This document shows, piece by piece, positions 26,962 through 35,433 of a DNA stretch of 64,000 bases. The position numbers and the translations under genes were made by a program. The notes beneath the pieces were generated by a model. It ran no database searches. It was not told the origin of the DNA and was given only the letters and a program-made list of their open reading frames with translations. The stretch lies in assembly GCF_004028155.1 (NCBI RefSeq), contig NZ_SBII01000002.1, forward strand, positions 1 to 64,000, in the 5' to 3' direction. Positions within the stretch are counted from its first letter, which is position 1. Each line of letters starts with the position of its first letter. This stretch comes from Flavobacterium cerinum (GTDB taxonomy: Bacteria > Bacteroidota > Bacteroidia > Flavobacteriales > Flavobacteriaceae).

Positions 26962-27898
26962 TAAATTAGTTAACCCTTGGTTAAATATGAAACCTGATTC
27001 GATTAGAAGAATTGATTCTGAAATGAATCATGACTTATTTTGGATGATTGACCAAGATGGCAATTATGGCTTCTATCTGAAGACTTCCGAAGAGTTTAAA
27101 AATATTGAAATTGATATCAGACTACGAGGAATTTCAGTAGTAAAACGAAACCACGGAAATGCTGGAGAATTGTTTTTGATTCTGAACAGACAAAATGATT
27201 GGGAACTTTTTCTTTCAGTATGTAATGACATTATTTCAGTATGCGCTACGCACATTAATAATGAGAAAATGGTAGTTGCAGTCGAGAACAGACTAAAGCG
27301 CTGGCAAGTTTTCTTGATGCAAAATACTGAGGTTTCATTATCACTAATAATGCAAATGGGTTTGTTTGCGGAGTTGATGTTTTTAAAAGATATGCTGATG
27401 CCACGTAAAGGAGTATCAGCAGCATTAACGTCTTGGGGAGGGCCTGAAGCGGATAGACAGGATTTTTCTTTGCCTGAATTATCTGTAGAGATTAAGTCAT
27501 ACAAAACCAGTAGAGGCCCACAAGTTACTGTATCTTCAACCCATCAATTATTTTCAGAAAGTAAGCCATTATACTTAATTGCATACGGACTAACTGAGGC
27601 TGAAAATGGTAAATCAATCGCAGATCTAATAAATGAATTGGATTTGATTCTGTCGGAGGAATCTGTAGATATGATTCATTCATTTGAGCAGAAGTTAATT
27701 GAATTTGGATACATGCCCGGAATGACTTATGAAACCATGTATAAATTTGTTATTGACGGCATTCGAGGATTTATTGTAGAAAATGATTTCCCACGGATAT
27801 TGCCACATTTAACTCCTTCCGAAATAATCTCTGTCAATTACACTATCGACCTTCAATTATGCACTAGGTTTGAAATTATATTAAATGATATCATATAA
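26939..27898 (+). CDS. PD-(D/E)XK motif protein (DUF4420 type)
   Basis: A 319-residue nuclease-like protein. The likely active site is Glu145 (FAELMFLKD), Asp175 (DRQDFSLPE) and Glu184-x-Lys186 (VEIKSYK), the D...ExK pattern of restriction endonucleases. It follows the Z1 gene with a 23-nt overlap and precedes the AIPR gene by 11 bp, so it is the probable DNA-cutting subunit of the module. There are several close starts (ATG 26939, ATG 26945, GTG, ATG 26954); the earliest is shown. Confidence 0.85.
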   Translation: MKMKVMTDKLVNPWLNMKPDSIRRIDSEMNHDLFWMIDQDGNYGFYLKTSEEFKNIEIDIRLRGISVVKRNHGNAGELFLILNRQNDWELFLSVCNDIISVCATHINNEKMVVAVENRLKRWQVFLMQNTEVSLSLIMQMGLFAELMFLKDMLMPRKGVSAALTSWGGPEADRQDFSLPELSVEIKSYKTSRGPQVTVSSTHQLFSESKPLYLIAYGLTEAENGKSIADLINELDLILSEESVDMIHSFEQKLIEFGYMPGMTYETMYKFVIDGIRGFIVENDFPRILPHLTPSEIISVNYTIDLQLCTRFEIILNDII

Positions 27899-27909
27899 AT
27901 TATAAGTGA

Positions 27910-29952
27910 ATGGTTACTCTTGAAGAATTCCATCAGTATTTTACACAATCTATCTTAAGTGATGCAGAAAGTAGGACTCTGTTACGACCTCAGTCATTTT
28001 TTGAAACTGTTTGTGAGGATCTCGTTTCGATAGGTGATTTAACCAAAAATTATACCTATGCAGACTATGTGAAAAAGGGTACTGAAGCATTCGGATATGA
28101 TTTCGATGACGAAAGAGGAGTGCTCACGATTTTGAATCATCAATATTTTCAAGATGATGAAATTCAAACATTGACGAGAACGCAACTGGATTCTAAATTT
28201 ACCAGAATGAAATCTTTTCTCAAAAAATGTTTTGAAGGTTTTCATTCATACATGGAAGAAACATCTGATGCTTATTCTATGGCGTATAATGTAAAAAAAT
28301 ATTATGATAAAAACCTAATCTTAAAAGTAAGGTTTATGTTACTGACTGACGGTCGCGTAACAAGAACATTAACAGATATTTCTTCTGAGGTATTTTTAAA
28401 TATTCCAGTCGAATTTAGAATTGTTGATATAGAATATCTTCATAAAATTTATTCTACGGCAACCGGAATAGGCGAATTTGAAGTTCAAGTTGATTTGCCA
28501 TACCTTAAAATTAATCAGAAAAGTGATTCTTATGAATCGTATTTAGCTGTAGTTAGTGGGAATATGTTAGTCGCAATTTATGAAGAGTTCGGTCAAAAGC
28601 TTTTTGAGCAAAATGTCAGGACGTTTCTTCAATTTCGCGGCGGAGTGAATAGAGGTTTGCGAAATACTATAGAGACAGCACCTGAAATGTTTTTTGCATA
28701 TAACAATGGTATAACTGCGACCGCTTCTTCCGTTGAATTTGGAGAAAATTCGAACATTAGCTTAATTAAAAATTTTCAAATTGTAAACGGAGGACAAACT
28801 ACCTCGGCAATTTACTCGGCTAGTAAGGTTTCTAAAATTGATGTTTCTAATGTTTCTGTACAAATGAAATTATCAGTAGTTAAAGATGTTGGCAGACAGG
28901 ATGAATTTGTATCTAAAGTAGCTGAATATGCTAACACTCAAAACAAAATAAATAACTCCGATTTCTTTTCAAATAGCCCATTCCACAAGGATATGAAAGA
29001 TTATTCAACGAGAATTTTTGCCCCGGCTACAGAAGGATCACAAAGGAGAACACATTGGTATTATGAAAGAGTAAGAGGGGAATATCTCAATAACCAGGCA
29101 TATCTTTCCGCATTTGATAAAAGAAAATTTCTTTTAGAAAATCCAAAACACCAATTAATAGATAAAACATTGCTGTCAAAAGCAGAAAACTCATGGAATC
29201 AAAAGCCTGATATAGTTTCTAAAGGCGCGCAAGATAGCTTTAAAAAGTTTGCAGATAATATAAGTGAAGTATTAGAAAATGATAATTTAGCGATTACACA
29301 ATCTTATTTTAGAGATGCCATAGCAAAAATTATCATGTTTCGTACAGTGGAAAAGCTAATTACTAAATCCTTATGGTATGATGGCGGTTTTAGAGCTCAG
29401 ACAGTAACTTACACCATTGCATACTTCTCAGCAATGTTACATGAAATGGCTTTAAATCTTAATTTTAATAATATTTGGGAACGCCAAGCCCTTCCTGAAA
29501 GTCTTATTGATATGCTTGACACTATTGCAGAAAAAATATATCATAAAATAACGTCGCCACCAGCAGGATATGCAAATATTAGCCAATGGACGAAAAATGT
29601 GAAGTGCTGGGAAAGCGTAAAAGAAATTAAAATTAAATTTGAAAATATTGATCATTCATTATTTGTAGATAGTCAAGAAATCAAATATATTGAAAAGGAA
29701 GAAAAGAAAGCAAAAGTTGTAGATACAGGAATTGAAAAGCAAATTGAAGTTTTGGGCACTCCACTCCAGGCTTGGAAAAAACTTAATACATACTATTCAG
29801 AAGACAAGTCTGCATTAAAATTATCTAGCATGCATACGGATATACTACTCAAGATGGCGAATGGAGAGATTGCATTACCATCAGAAAAGCAGTCAGCAAT
29901 TTTATACAGTTTAAAAAAGACAGCAGAAGGTGAAGGTGTAAAACTTATTTGA
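27910..29952 (+). CDS. AIPR (abortive infection phage resistance) family protein
   Basis: A 680-residue protein of the AIPR family, recognised by FLQFRGGVNRGLRNTIETAPEMF, then FFAYNNGITATAS and FQIVNGGQTTSAIYSA, followed by the CVKVAEYANTQNKINNSDFF-like block. Members occur in phage-defence operons, some with restriction modules, and the fold is nuclease-like in related proteins; the exact activity is not settled. It is the last plus-strand gene of the operon. Its stop codon abuts the stop of the convergent methyltransferase gene with no gap. Confidence 0.88.
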   Translation: MVTLEEFHQYFTQSILSDAESRTLLRPQSFFETVCEDLVSIGDLTKNYTYADYVKKGTEAFGYDFDDERGVLTILNHQYFQDDEIQTLTRTQLDSKFTRMKSFLKKCFEGFHSYMEETSDAYSMAYNVKKYYDKNLILKVRFMLLTDGRVTRTLTDISSEVFLNIPVEFRIVDIEYLHKIYSTATGIGEFEVQVDLPYLKINQKSDSYESYLAVVSGNMLVAIYEEFGQKLFEQNVRTFLQFRGGVNRGLRNTIETAPEMFFAYNNGITATASSVEFGENSNISLIKNFQIVNGGQTTSAIYSASKVSKIDVSNVSVQMKLSVVKDVGRQDEFVSKVAEYANTQNKINNSDFFSNSPFHKDMKDYSTRIFAPATEGSQRRTHWYYERVRGEYLNNQAYLSAFDKRKFLLENPKHQLIDKTLLSKAENSWNQKPDIVSKGAQDSFKKFADNISEVLENDNLAITQSYFRDAIAKIIMFRTVEKLITKSLWYDGGFRAQTVTYTIAYFSAMLHEMALNLNFNNIWERQALPESLIDMLDTIAEKIYHKITSPPAGYANISQWTKNVKCWESVKEIKIKFENIDHSLFVDSQEIKYIEKEEKKAKVVDTGIEKQIEVLGTPLQAWKKLNTYYSEDKSALKLSSMHTDILLKMANGEIALPSEKQSAILYSLKKTAEGEGVKLI

Positions 29953-31095
29953 TTATTCTAAGTTGACGGCATTTGCCTGTTCATGTTGTAACTTTATAGC
30001 CTTGAAAATTACTTCAGCTAATAATGGAGGAACAGCATTACCAATTTGCTGCTGTATATGTGTCAATGAACCTTTGAAAACAAAATTATCAGGAAAGCTT
30101 TGTAACCTTGCGGCTTCACGTACTGATAGACCTCTATCCTGAGTTGGATGAATAAGCATATTTTTTCGATAATTTGAAATAACTACAGATGGCAATTTAG
30201 CATTTAATCTCTTGTAAATTCCGCTGTGACAGTTGTTTTTATCTTTATAGTTTTGCATTAAACTATCTGGAATAGCTTTCCAATTTTGACCCTGACCAAT
30301 GTATTTATATCTCTCTATAACATAGTCTTTATTCATCGAAACAAAGTTTTGTAGCGATTTACCTGAACTCTGCCTCATAAGCTTTGCATATTCACTACAT
30401 TTGTCTAACTTTTTTGAGTATGGCAGTTCATAAGTTGCTTGACCATTTTTTAATTTTGGCAAGTCGGATATTGCTTCTTTTACAGAAATTTTATAGTCAA
30501 GCTTTTCAGGAAATGAAAAATCGATGCCTAATCTATTACCAACCATTATGAAACGATTTCTATGTTGAGGCACTCCATAATCAGAAGCGTATAAAACCTT
30601 TTCAGTAGTAATATAACCTAACTCTCCAAAAAGACGTTTAATTTCTTTTACAGTATTACCCTCATCAAATGAAGTAATTCCTTCTACATTTTCAAATAAA
30701 AACCATGATGGCTGCAATTCATTTACGAAACGTAGGAACTCGTGAAAAAGATAATTATTTGTATTTTCTAGTGATCTTGTTTTGGTGTTTGAAGTTGAAA
30801 AGCCTTGACATGGTGGTCCCCCAAATACAATAAATGGATTAGGTGATACATAATTTAGTGGATTTATATCACAAATATCATCACATACAATTTTTGCTAA
30901 AGGATGATTATGCAGAAAAGTTTCCGAAGCAAATACATCTTTTTCAACAGCCATAGCTATATTTAATCCAGCTCTTTCAGCTCCAAGGCTGAGACCTCCA
31001 GCGCCACAAAAAATGTCAATTGCATCAAAATTATTAACTCTTTCAATTGATATTTCTTCTATAACATTAACTATTTCGGGCTGATCCATAAGCAA
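29953..31095 (-). CDS. DNA cytosine-5 methyltransferase
   Basis: A 380-residue C5-methyltransferase. Motif I is DIFCGAGGLSLGAERAGL and motif IV is FGGPPCQGFST with catalytic Cys96. Motif VI is LFENVEGI, motif VIII QHRNRFIMVG, and motif X QQIGNAVPP. The region between VIII and X that reads the target is short-to-normal. It transfers methyl from AdoMet to a cytosine in a specific sequence that cannot be read off. It most likely protects host DNA from the convergent nuclease module, while the Vsr-like protein would deal with deaminated sites. It has its own promoter on the minus strand. Confidence 0.94.
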   Translation of the reverse strand: MLMDQPEIVNVIEEISIERVNNFDAIDIFCGAGGLSLGAERAGLNIAMAVEKDVFASETFLHNHPLAKIVCDDICDINPLNYVSPNPFIVFGGPPCQGFSTSNTKTRSLENTNNYLFHEFLRFVNELQPSWFLFENVEGITSFDEGNTVKEIKRLFGELGYITTEKVLYASDYGVPQHRNRFIMVGNRLGIDFSFPEKLDYKISVKEAISDLPKLKNGQATYELPYSKKLDKCSEYAKLMRQSSGKSLQNFVSMNKDYVIERYKYIGQGQNWKAIPDSLMQNYKDKNNCHSGIYKRLNAKLPSVVISNYRKNMLIHPTQDRGLSVREAARLQSFPDNFVFKGSLTHIQQQIGNAVPPLLAEVIFKAIKLQHEQANAVNLE

Positions 31096-31301
31096 AAAAT
31101 ATTAAACTACGAAAATTTTAATTCGAATTCATTAATTTAAGCGTTAATAAAAAACTCTTTTAAAACGCTTTTTTGCAAATGTAGTTTTTATTATAAACAA
31201 AATTTATTTATACTACAAGAATATTTTTAAATCGAGTCATTTTATAAACATTGAGTTAACGATTTATTTAGAAATAAAGCCTGTTGCAAGGTAATCCTGA
31301 T

Positions 31302-32351
31302 TTAAATAAATCCTATGGTCATTTCATTCTTTGTTGCAATATCAATTGTTACTGTCAGCCATCCAATAAAATTATTAGATGCTTTTTGCAAGATTTCAAA
31401 ATCTAATTTTGAATTCGCCGTGTTTTTAATCGTAAACGAGTTTTGAGTAAAATTAACTTCAAGACTTGACAAAATTTCTTCGGGTAGATGTCCAATTCTT
31501 GAATATATTTTTATCGGATCGATTGTGTCAACAATCCCAAAAAGAAATAATAATGGAAAATTGTTTAAGGAAATTTGTTTGAATTCAGGAATAATCAAAT
31601 CCTTCAATTCGAATTTTACATATTCGCTTTCATAAGCCGAGCCTTTTTTCGTAGTCCAAATATTATGACATGCAATTGCTAAGGATGCCAAGGCATATTT
31701 TTCTTCCAAGGAAACATGCCAACTTAACGGACCTTTCTTAAATTCATTAGCCAGACGTATTTTTACTAATCTATCGAAGAGATACATCCCGGAAAATATG
31801 CCATGGTCAATTTTTTTTGAAGAAAACCGTCTGTATAGGAAATATTTTGATATGAGTGTCGGCAGGTAATGACTCACGTCTAGTAAAGACCTTTCAAGAA
31901 GGTTGTGTTGAATGTCATATTTTTTCATCAGGTCTTTAACGTCATTCAAGTCCGCTAAATACTTAACAGACTCGTTTTCAATTTTCATTGCGTAATCATG
32001 GAATAAAATAGACAAGAACCAAAGGAATGGAAAAATGGGATAATCCATTTTTGATAATTTGTCTTTGAATAGTTTGTCTTTAATAATTGTTTTCTCACGC
32101 ATCAATAGTCCAAAGAAAAAGACAGAATTTGTATGTATTGCCCTATCTCCGGAAAAGAAATCTTCATCTTGAAAATCCTGTAACACCTCTCGTTTTCCTG
32201 ATTTACCAAAGTATTTTTCAATAAACTGTTTGTGTTGCCTTTCTGAGTTTATGTTCGACTGGAATGGATTTAGAATGGGTTCAGGCGTGTTGTCAGCATA
32301 GTAATCCCAGATTTTTTTATCTAAGCTTTTATATTGATTTAGGAGATTCAT
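31302..32351 (-). CDS. Divergent HD-like protein of unknown function
   Basis: A 349-residue soluble protein. It has spaced His/Asp motifs of a divergent HD fold: LFHDYAMKIE (~118), KKIDHGIFSGMYLFDRL (~188), LAIACHNIW (~237) and GIVDTIDPIK (~286). The N terminus (HKQFIEKYFGKSGKREVLQ) and the C terminus match nothing I know. It lies alone on the minus strand between the methyltransferase and the first repeat of the cassette-like region. It may be an effector that accompanies the restriction module or a separate gene. HD assignment is moderate; role unknown. Confidence 0.6.
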   Translation of the reverse strand: MNLLNQYKSLDKKIWDYYADNTPEPILNPFQSNINSERQHKQFIEKYFGKSGKREVLQDFQDEDFFSGDRAIHTNSVFFFGLLMREKTIIKDKLFKDKLSKMDYPIFPFLWFLSILFHDYAMKIENESVKYLADLNDVKDLMKKYDIQHNLLERSLLDVSHYLPTLISKYFLYRRFSSKKIDHGIFSGMYLFDRLVKIRLANEFKKGPLSWHVSLEEKYALASLAIACHNIWTTKKGSAYESEYVKFELKDLIIPEFKQISLNNFPLLFLFGIVDTIDPIKIYSRIGHLPEEILSSLEVNFTQNSFTIKNTANSKLDFEILQKASNNFIGWLTVTIDIATKNEMTIGFI

Positions 32352-32925
32352 ACTAAATTAGCATCTTGCGTCACTAAATTTGAAATTTGAAATGTTTGCT
32401 CAGAGGAACTCTCGTTTAAAATTTTATTTGTTGTGTACATTTATTAAAAATATTAGGCTACAAAGTACGTGAAAATTTTAACGTATAAACATATATATTA
32501 GACAACATTCAAGCTTTCAAAAAATGTCAAAGCCAGTATCAAGTGTTCAGTTGCTATCCCTAATACTCCACATAAAGCCAAACAACGCCATTGAATTCCA
32601 ATGGTGTTGTTTGGCTAACATACTTCATAAATTACTTAGCTTAATTTTTATTGTTTCCAAAATAGATCTCAATTTATTAAAAACATTAATTGTAGTATTC
32701 AGTTTTGTGTACTATTGTAAAAACTTGTGCTTGATTACGTAGCGCATGAGCCCCCATGATAAGGTAGATCGCTTAAAATAGCAACATATATAAATTAATC
32801 ACAAGCATTATGGAAATCCGTAAATATCAACGGTTAGTTTGTTATATCTTGGCAGAATTAACTATCTATTTCTGAGTTATAAATATGTAAAACGTATATC
32901 TCAGTCAATTTAAAACTATATCAAT
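32352..32925. other. Intergenic region holding repeat copy A
   Basis: Contains repeat copy A (32515-32616) and otherwise AT-rich sequence. A 72-codon frame at 32524-32742 runs through the repeat and its hairpin and is judged not to be a gene. No promoter for the ATPase gene at 32926 was recognised. Confidence 0.5.
32515..32616 (+). repeat. Structured repeat with terminator hairpin, copy A
   Basis: Most diverged of six copies (A-F). It has the TTTCAAAAAATGTCAAA lead and AAGTGTTCAGTTGC in place of AAGTGTTCGATTGC, then CTCCACATAAAG. It ends in a 17-bp stem (GCCAAACAACGCCATTG, 32577-32593, with its partner ending at 32616). It lies 310 bp upstream of the ATPase gene. Confidence 0.75.
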
Positions 32926-34656
32926 ATGATAAAAATTATCGAAATAGAAAACATAAAAGGAATTCATCGTAAAACTTTTAATCTTGACATTTTTCCAAAT
33001 AAACCTAGCTTACTTGTCGCGCCTAATGGATTTGGAAAAAGTTCTCTAGCTACCGCTTTCAAATCAATGAACAATAGAAGAATAATATTGCAAGATGATG
33101 ACTGTTATCAATGCAATACCGCTAACCTTCCTCGAATTAGATTACAATACCAAAAGCCCGACAATTCTATCGTCAATGTCGAAGCGACTAATACAACAAA
33201 TTCAATAAGTACTGAATTCGATTATTTTGTAATTAATAATAACACGAAACCACGTGGAATCGGATCAATCTATGGTAGGGCAACTGCTAGTTTAGAAATA
33301 AAAGATATTGTTTTGATTGATCGTATACCGAATAGAATTAGATTTGATTATTCTTATCGTGATTTACAGGATAGATTTGGATCTAATTCTAAAGTTTTAC
33401 CGAATGCTACTGTTGCATTATCAAATCTTACTTTGATGCAAAAAATCAGTGAACTATATCAATCTTTGCAGCGTGCAAATGGAAACAGAATTAACGCACA
33501 GATTAATGCTGTCATTGACCAAATAAATTTACAAACTGGCTCTACGCAAATATTAACCGACTGGATAAGAGATAATCAGCTACAGGAACTAAAACAAATT
33601 GATTACTTAAATAATTTAGGAGACCTTATTCATAGTTTTGACTTAGGTTATAACTCAGAGTCAAAATGTTATCTCGTAGCTATTCAATTAATCTGGATGT
33701 TTAATCAGAATCCCGATTCTTTCAAAAATGCTTGCGTATTTAACAACTATCGATTAGACAAACAAGAATTTGATACAACTTTAGCAGATTTTAATAGTAC
33801 ATGGCAAAATATTCGAGCCAGCGAAACGGGAGGAAAATTGATTGTAAAGTTTCCTCCAGCTGTAAGTATATCTAATGGTCAGCGAGATATTTTAACTTTT
33901 ATTTCTATGCTATTTAAAGCGAAAAGAGAATTGAAAAAGGATGCAAATATTTTGATAATTGATGAAGTATTCGACTATCTTGATGATGCCAATTTAACAG
34001 CCGCACAATATTATATAACCAATCTTATAAAAGATTATTCTTCACGAGGAAAAAGATTATATCCACTTATCTTAACACACTTAAATCCACAGTATTTTAA
34101 AAATTTTGCTTTTAGCAATCAAAAGGTTTACTTTTTAGATGCATCAACAGTTCAGGTTAATCCGAGTATGACTACATTGTTGCGCAACAGAGAACATGTG
34201 TCAATTCAGAACGATGTTTCAAAATACCTACTTCATTACGATCCTGGTGTAATTAATAAACGTGCCGAGTTTCGAGCATTAGGAATTCGTGAACTTTGGG
34301 GAGAGGCAAACAACTTTAACCAATACTTGACAGATCAAGCTCAAAACTATTTAAACAATCAACCATACGACCCATTTGCAGTTTGTGGTGCTGTTCGCGT
34401 ACGAATCGAGGAAATAGCTTATAATAAACTTCAAAGTCAGCAAGCAAGGGATACATTTTTGGCAATTCATAAAACGAGAAGCAAACTTGAAAAAGCAGAG
34501 GAAATGGGTGTAGTTTCTCCAGAATCACATTATTTACTTGGAGTAATTTATAATGAGGGCATGCATTGGAAAGATCATCAAGATAATGTTTCACCAATTG
34601 CTGCTAAACTTGAAAACCTTGTTATTAAAAAACTCATTCGGGATGTATTGGTTTAA
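32926..34656 (+). CDS. Stand-alone ABC/SMC-type ATPase
   Basis: A 576-residue soluble ATPase of the RecF/SMC-like AAA_21 class. Walker A is VAPNGFGKSS (32-40), an ABC-type signature region reads ISNGQRDIL, and Walker B is NILIIDEVFDYLDD, followed by LILTHLNP (H-loop). The last ~180 residues are helical and unassigned. Single ATPases of this kind act in phage defence (for example with OLD or PrrC-type partners), but no nuclease motif is seen here. It is the only gene between repeat A and an attC-like palindrome that starts 13 nt after its stop codon, so it looks like a single-gene cassette. Confidence 0.85.
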   Translation: MIKIIEIENIKGIHRKTFNLDIFPNKPSLLVAPNGFGKSSLATAFKSMNNRRIILQDDDCYQCNTANLPRIRLQYQKPDNSIVNVEATNTTNSISTEFDYFVINNNTKPRGIGSIYGRATASLEIKDIVLIDRIPNRIRFDYSYRDLQDRFGSNSKVLPNATVALSNLTLMQKISELYQSLQRANGNRINAQINAVIDQINLQTGSTQILTDWIRDNQLQELKQIDYLNNLGDLIHSFDLGYNSESKCYLVAIQLIWMFNQNPDSFKNACVFNNYRLDKQEFDTTLADFNSTWQNIRASETGGKLIVKFPPAVSISNGQRDILTFISMLFKAKRELKKDANILIIDEVFDYLDDANLTAAQYYITNLIKDYSSRGKRLYPLILTHLNPQYFKNFAFSNQKVYFLDASTVQVNPSMTTLLRNREHVSIQNDVSKYLLHYDPGVINKRAEFRALGIRELWGEANNFNQYLTDQAQNYLNNQPYDPFAVCGAVRVRIEEIAYNKLQSQQARDTFLAIHKTRSKLEKAEEMGVVSPESHYLLGVIYNEGMHWKDHQDNVSPIAAKLENLVIKKLIRDVLV

Positions 34657-34669
34657 CTACTATGTCAGC

Positions 34670-34803
34670 GCCTAACCACCACTAAGTCGAATTGCCGAGA
34701 TTTCGGTAGTCGGAAGTTGCTTTTCACGAACATTATTTATCTTCAGCAGAGCGAACTCGGCTCGCTTTGATCAGCAACCTCGCTTATAGACCAAACGTTA
34801 GGA
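34670..34803 (+). repeat. attC-like imperfect palindrome after the ATPase gene
   Basis: A 134-bp element starting GCCTAAC (34670-34676, fits the integron R'' core RYYYAAC) and ending GTTAGGA (34797-34803, GTTRRRY but for the last base). The arms pair imperfectly along their length (for instance CTAAGTCGAATTGC with GCAACCTCGCTTATAG). It begins 13 nt after a stop codon, as in a gene cassette. No integron integrase is in the window. Confidence 0.6.
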
Positions 34804-34820
34804 GATATTTAATTTTATAG

Positions 34821-34918
34821 TTTCAAAAAATGTCAAAATAGTATTAAGTGTTCGACTGTAGTCCCTGAAAGCCCACATAAAGACAAATAACGCCATTGGA
34901 AGACAAGGGCGTTGTTTT
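34821..34918 (+). repeat. Structured repeat with terminator hairpin, copy B
   Basis: TTTCAAAAAATGTCAAAATAG, then AAGTGTTCGACTG, TAGTCCCTGAAAGCCCACA, and a hairpin AACGCCATTGG/AAGGGCGTT with T run. Begins 18 bp after the attC-like palindrome. Confidence 0.8.
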
Positions 34919-34950
34919 TTTATAAATTTTTTAAAAAGGTTATTTTATAG

Positions 34951-35050
34951 CTTCAAAAAAAGTCAAAATAGGTATCAAGTGTTCGATTCCAAACCCTGAC
35001 ACTCCACATAAAGACAAACAACGCCATTGGATTCCAATGGCGTTGTTTTT
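34951..35050 (+). repeat. Structured repeat with terminator hairpin, copy C
   Basis: CTTCAAAAAAAGTCAAAATAG, then AAGTGTTCGATTCC, CCCTGACACTCCACATAAAG, and a perfect hairpin ACAACGCCATTGG/CAATGGCGTTGT with T run. The inner pairs GGT/ACC replace GGG/CCC of copy E, a compensatory change. Confidence 0.85.
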
Positions 35051-35433
35051 GTTAATATACTTCATAAATTCTTAGCTTAATTTTTAGGGATCAATACTAA
35101 AACCGGATCTCAAAAAATAAATTTTAATTTACAAAAAAATGTCAATTATAGTATTCTATTTTGTTTACTATTTTTAAAATTCACGATAGATTACCATAGA
35201 GTATGTCAACTTCACTAAGAGATTAACATGCATTAAAAAACTGGAGCATATCCTGCCACATGGCCAGAATGCAAAAGGTCAGCAGTAATTTTAAGACGAC
35301 ACAACAAAATTCAAATAAGGCATCGAGTAAAAAGAAAAATTAAGCTGCATTTGTTAATGAAACATTTAGCTATATTTGATTAAGATTAATTCATGTCCAA
35401 TATTAATATTATTACTAATCCTAAAGAAAAAAT

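Larger units (their letters stand above)
34804..35433. other. Intergenic region holding repeat copies B and C
   Basis: Two tandem copies of the structured repeat (B, C) lie 130 bp apart, followed by about 380 bp of AT-rich sequence before the S41 peptidase gene. Nothing else was recognised in the last part. Confidence 0.5.

Noticed and set aside
32524..32742. 72-codon plus-strand frame running through repeat copy A
   Set aside because: It is created by the repeat and its hairpin; the other copies have stops at the same place (ATGTCAAAATAG), so it is not a gene.
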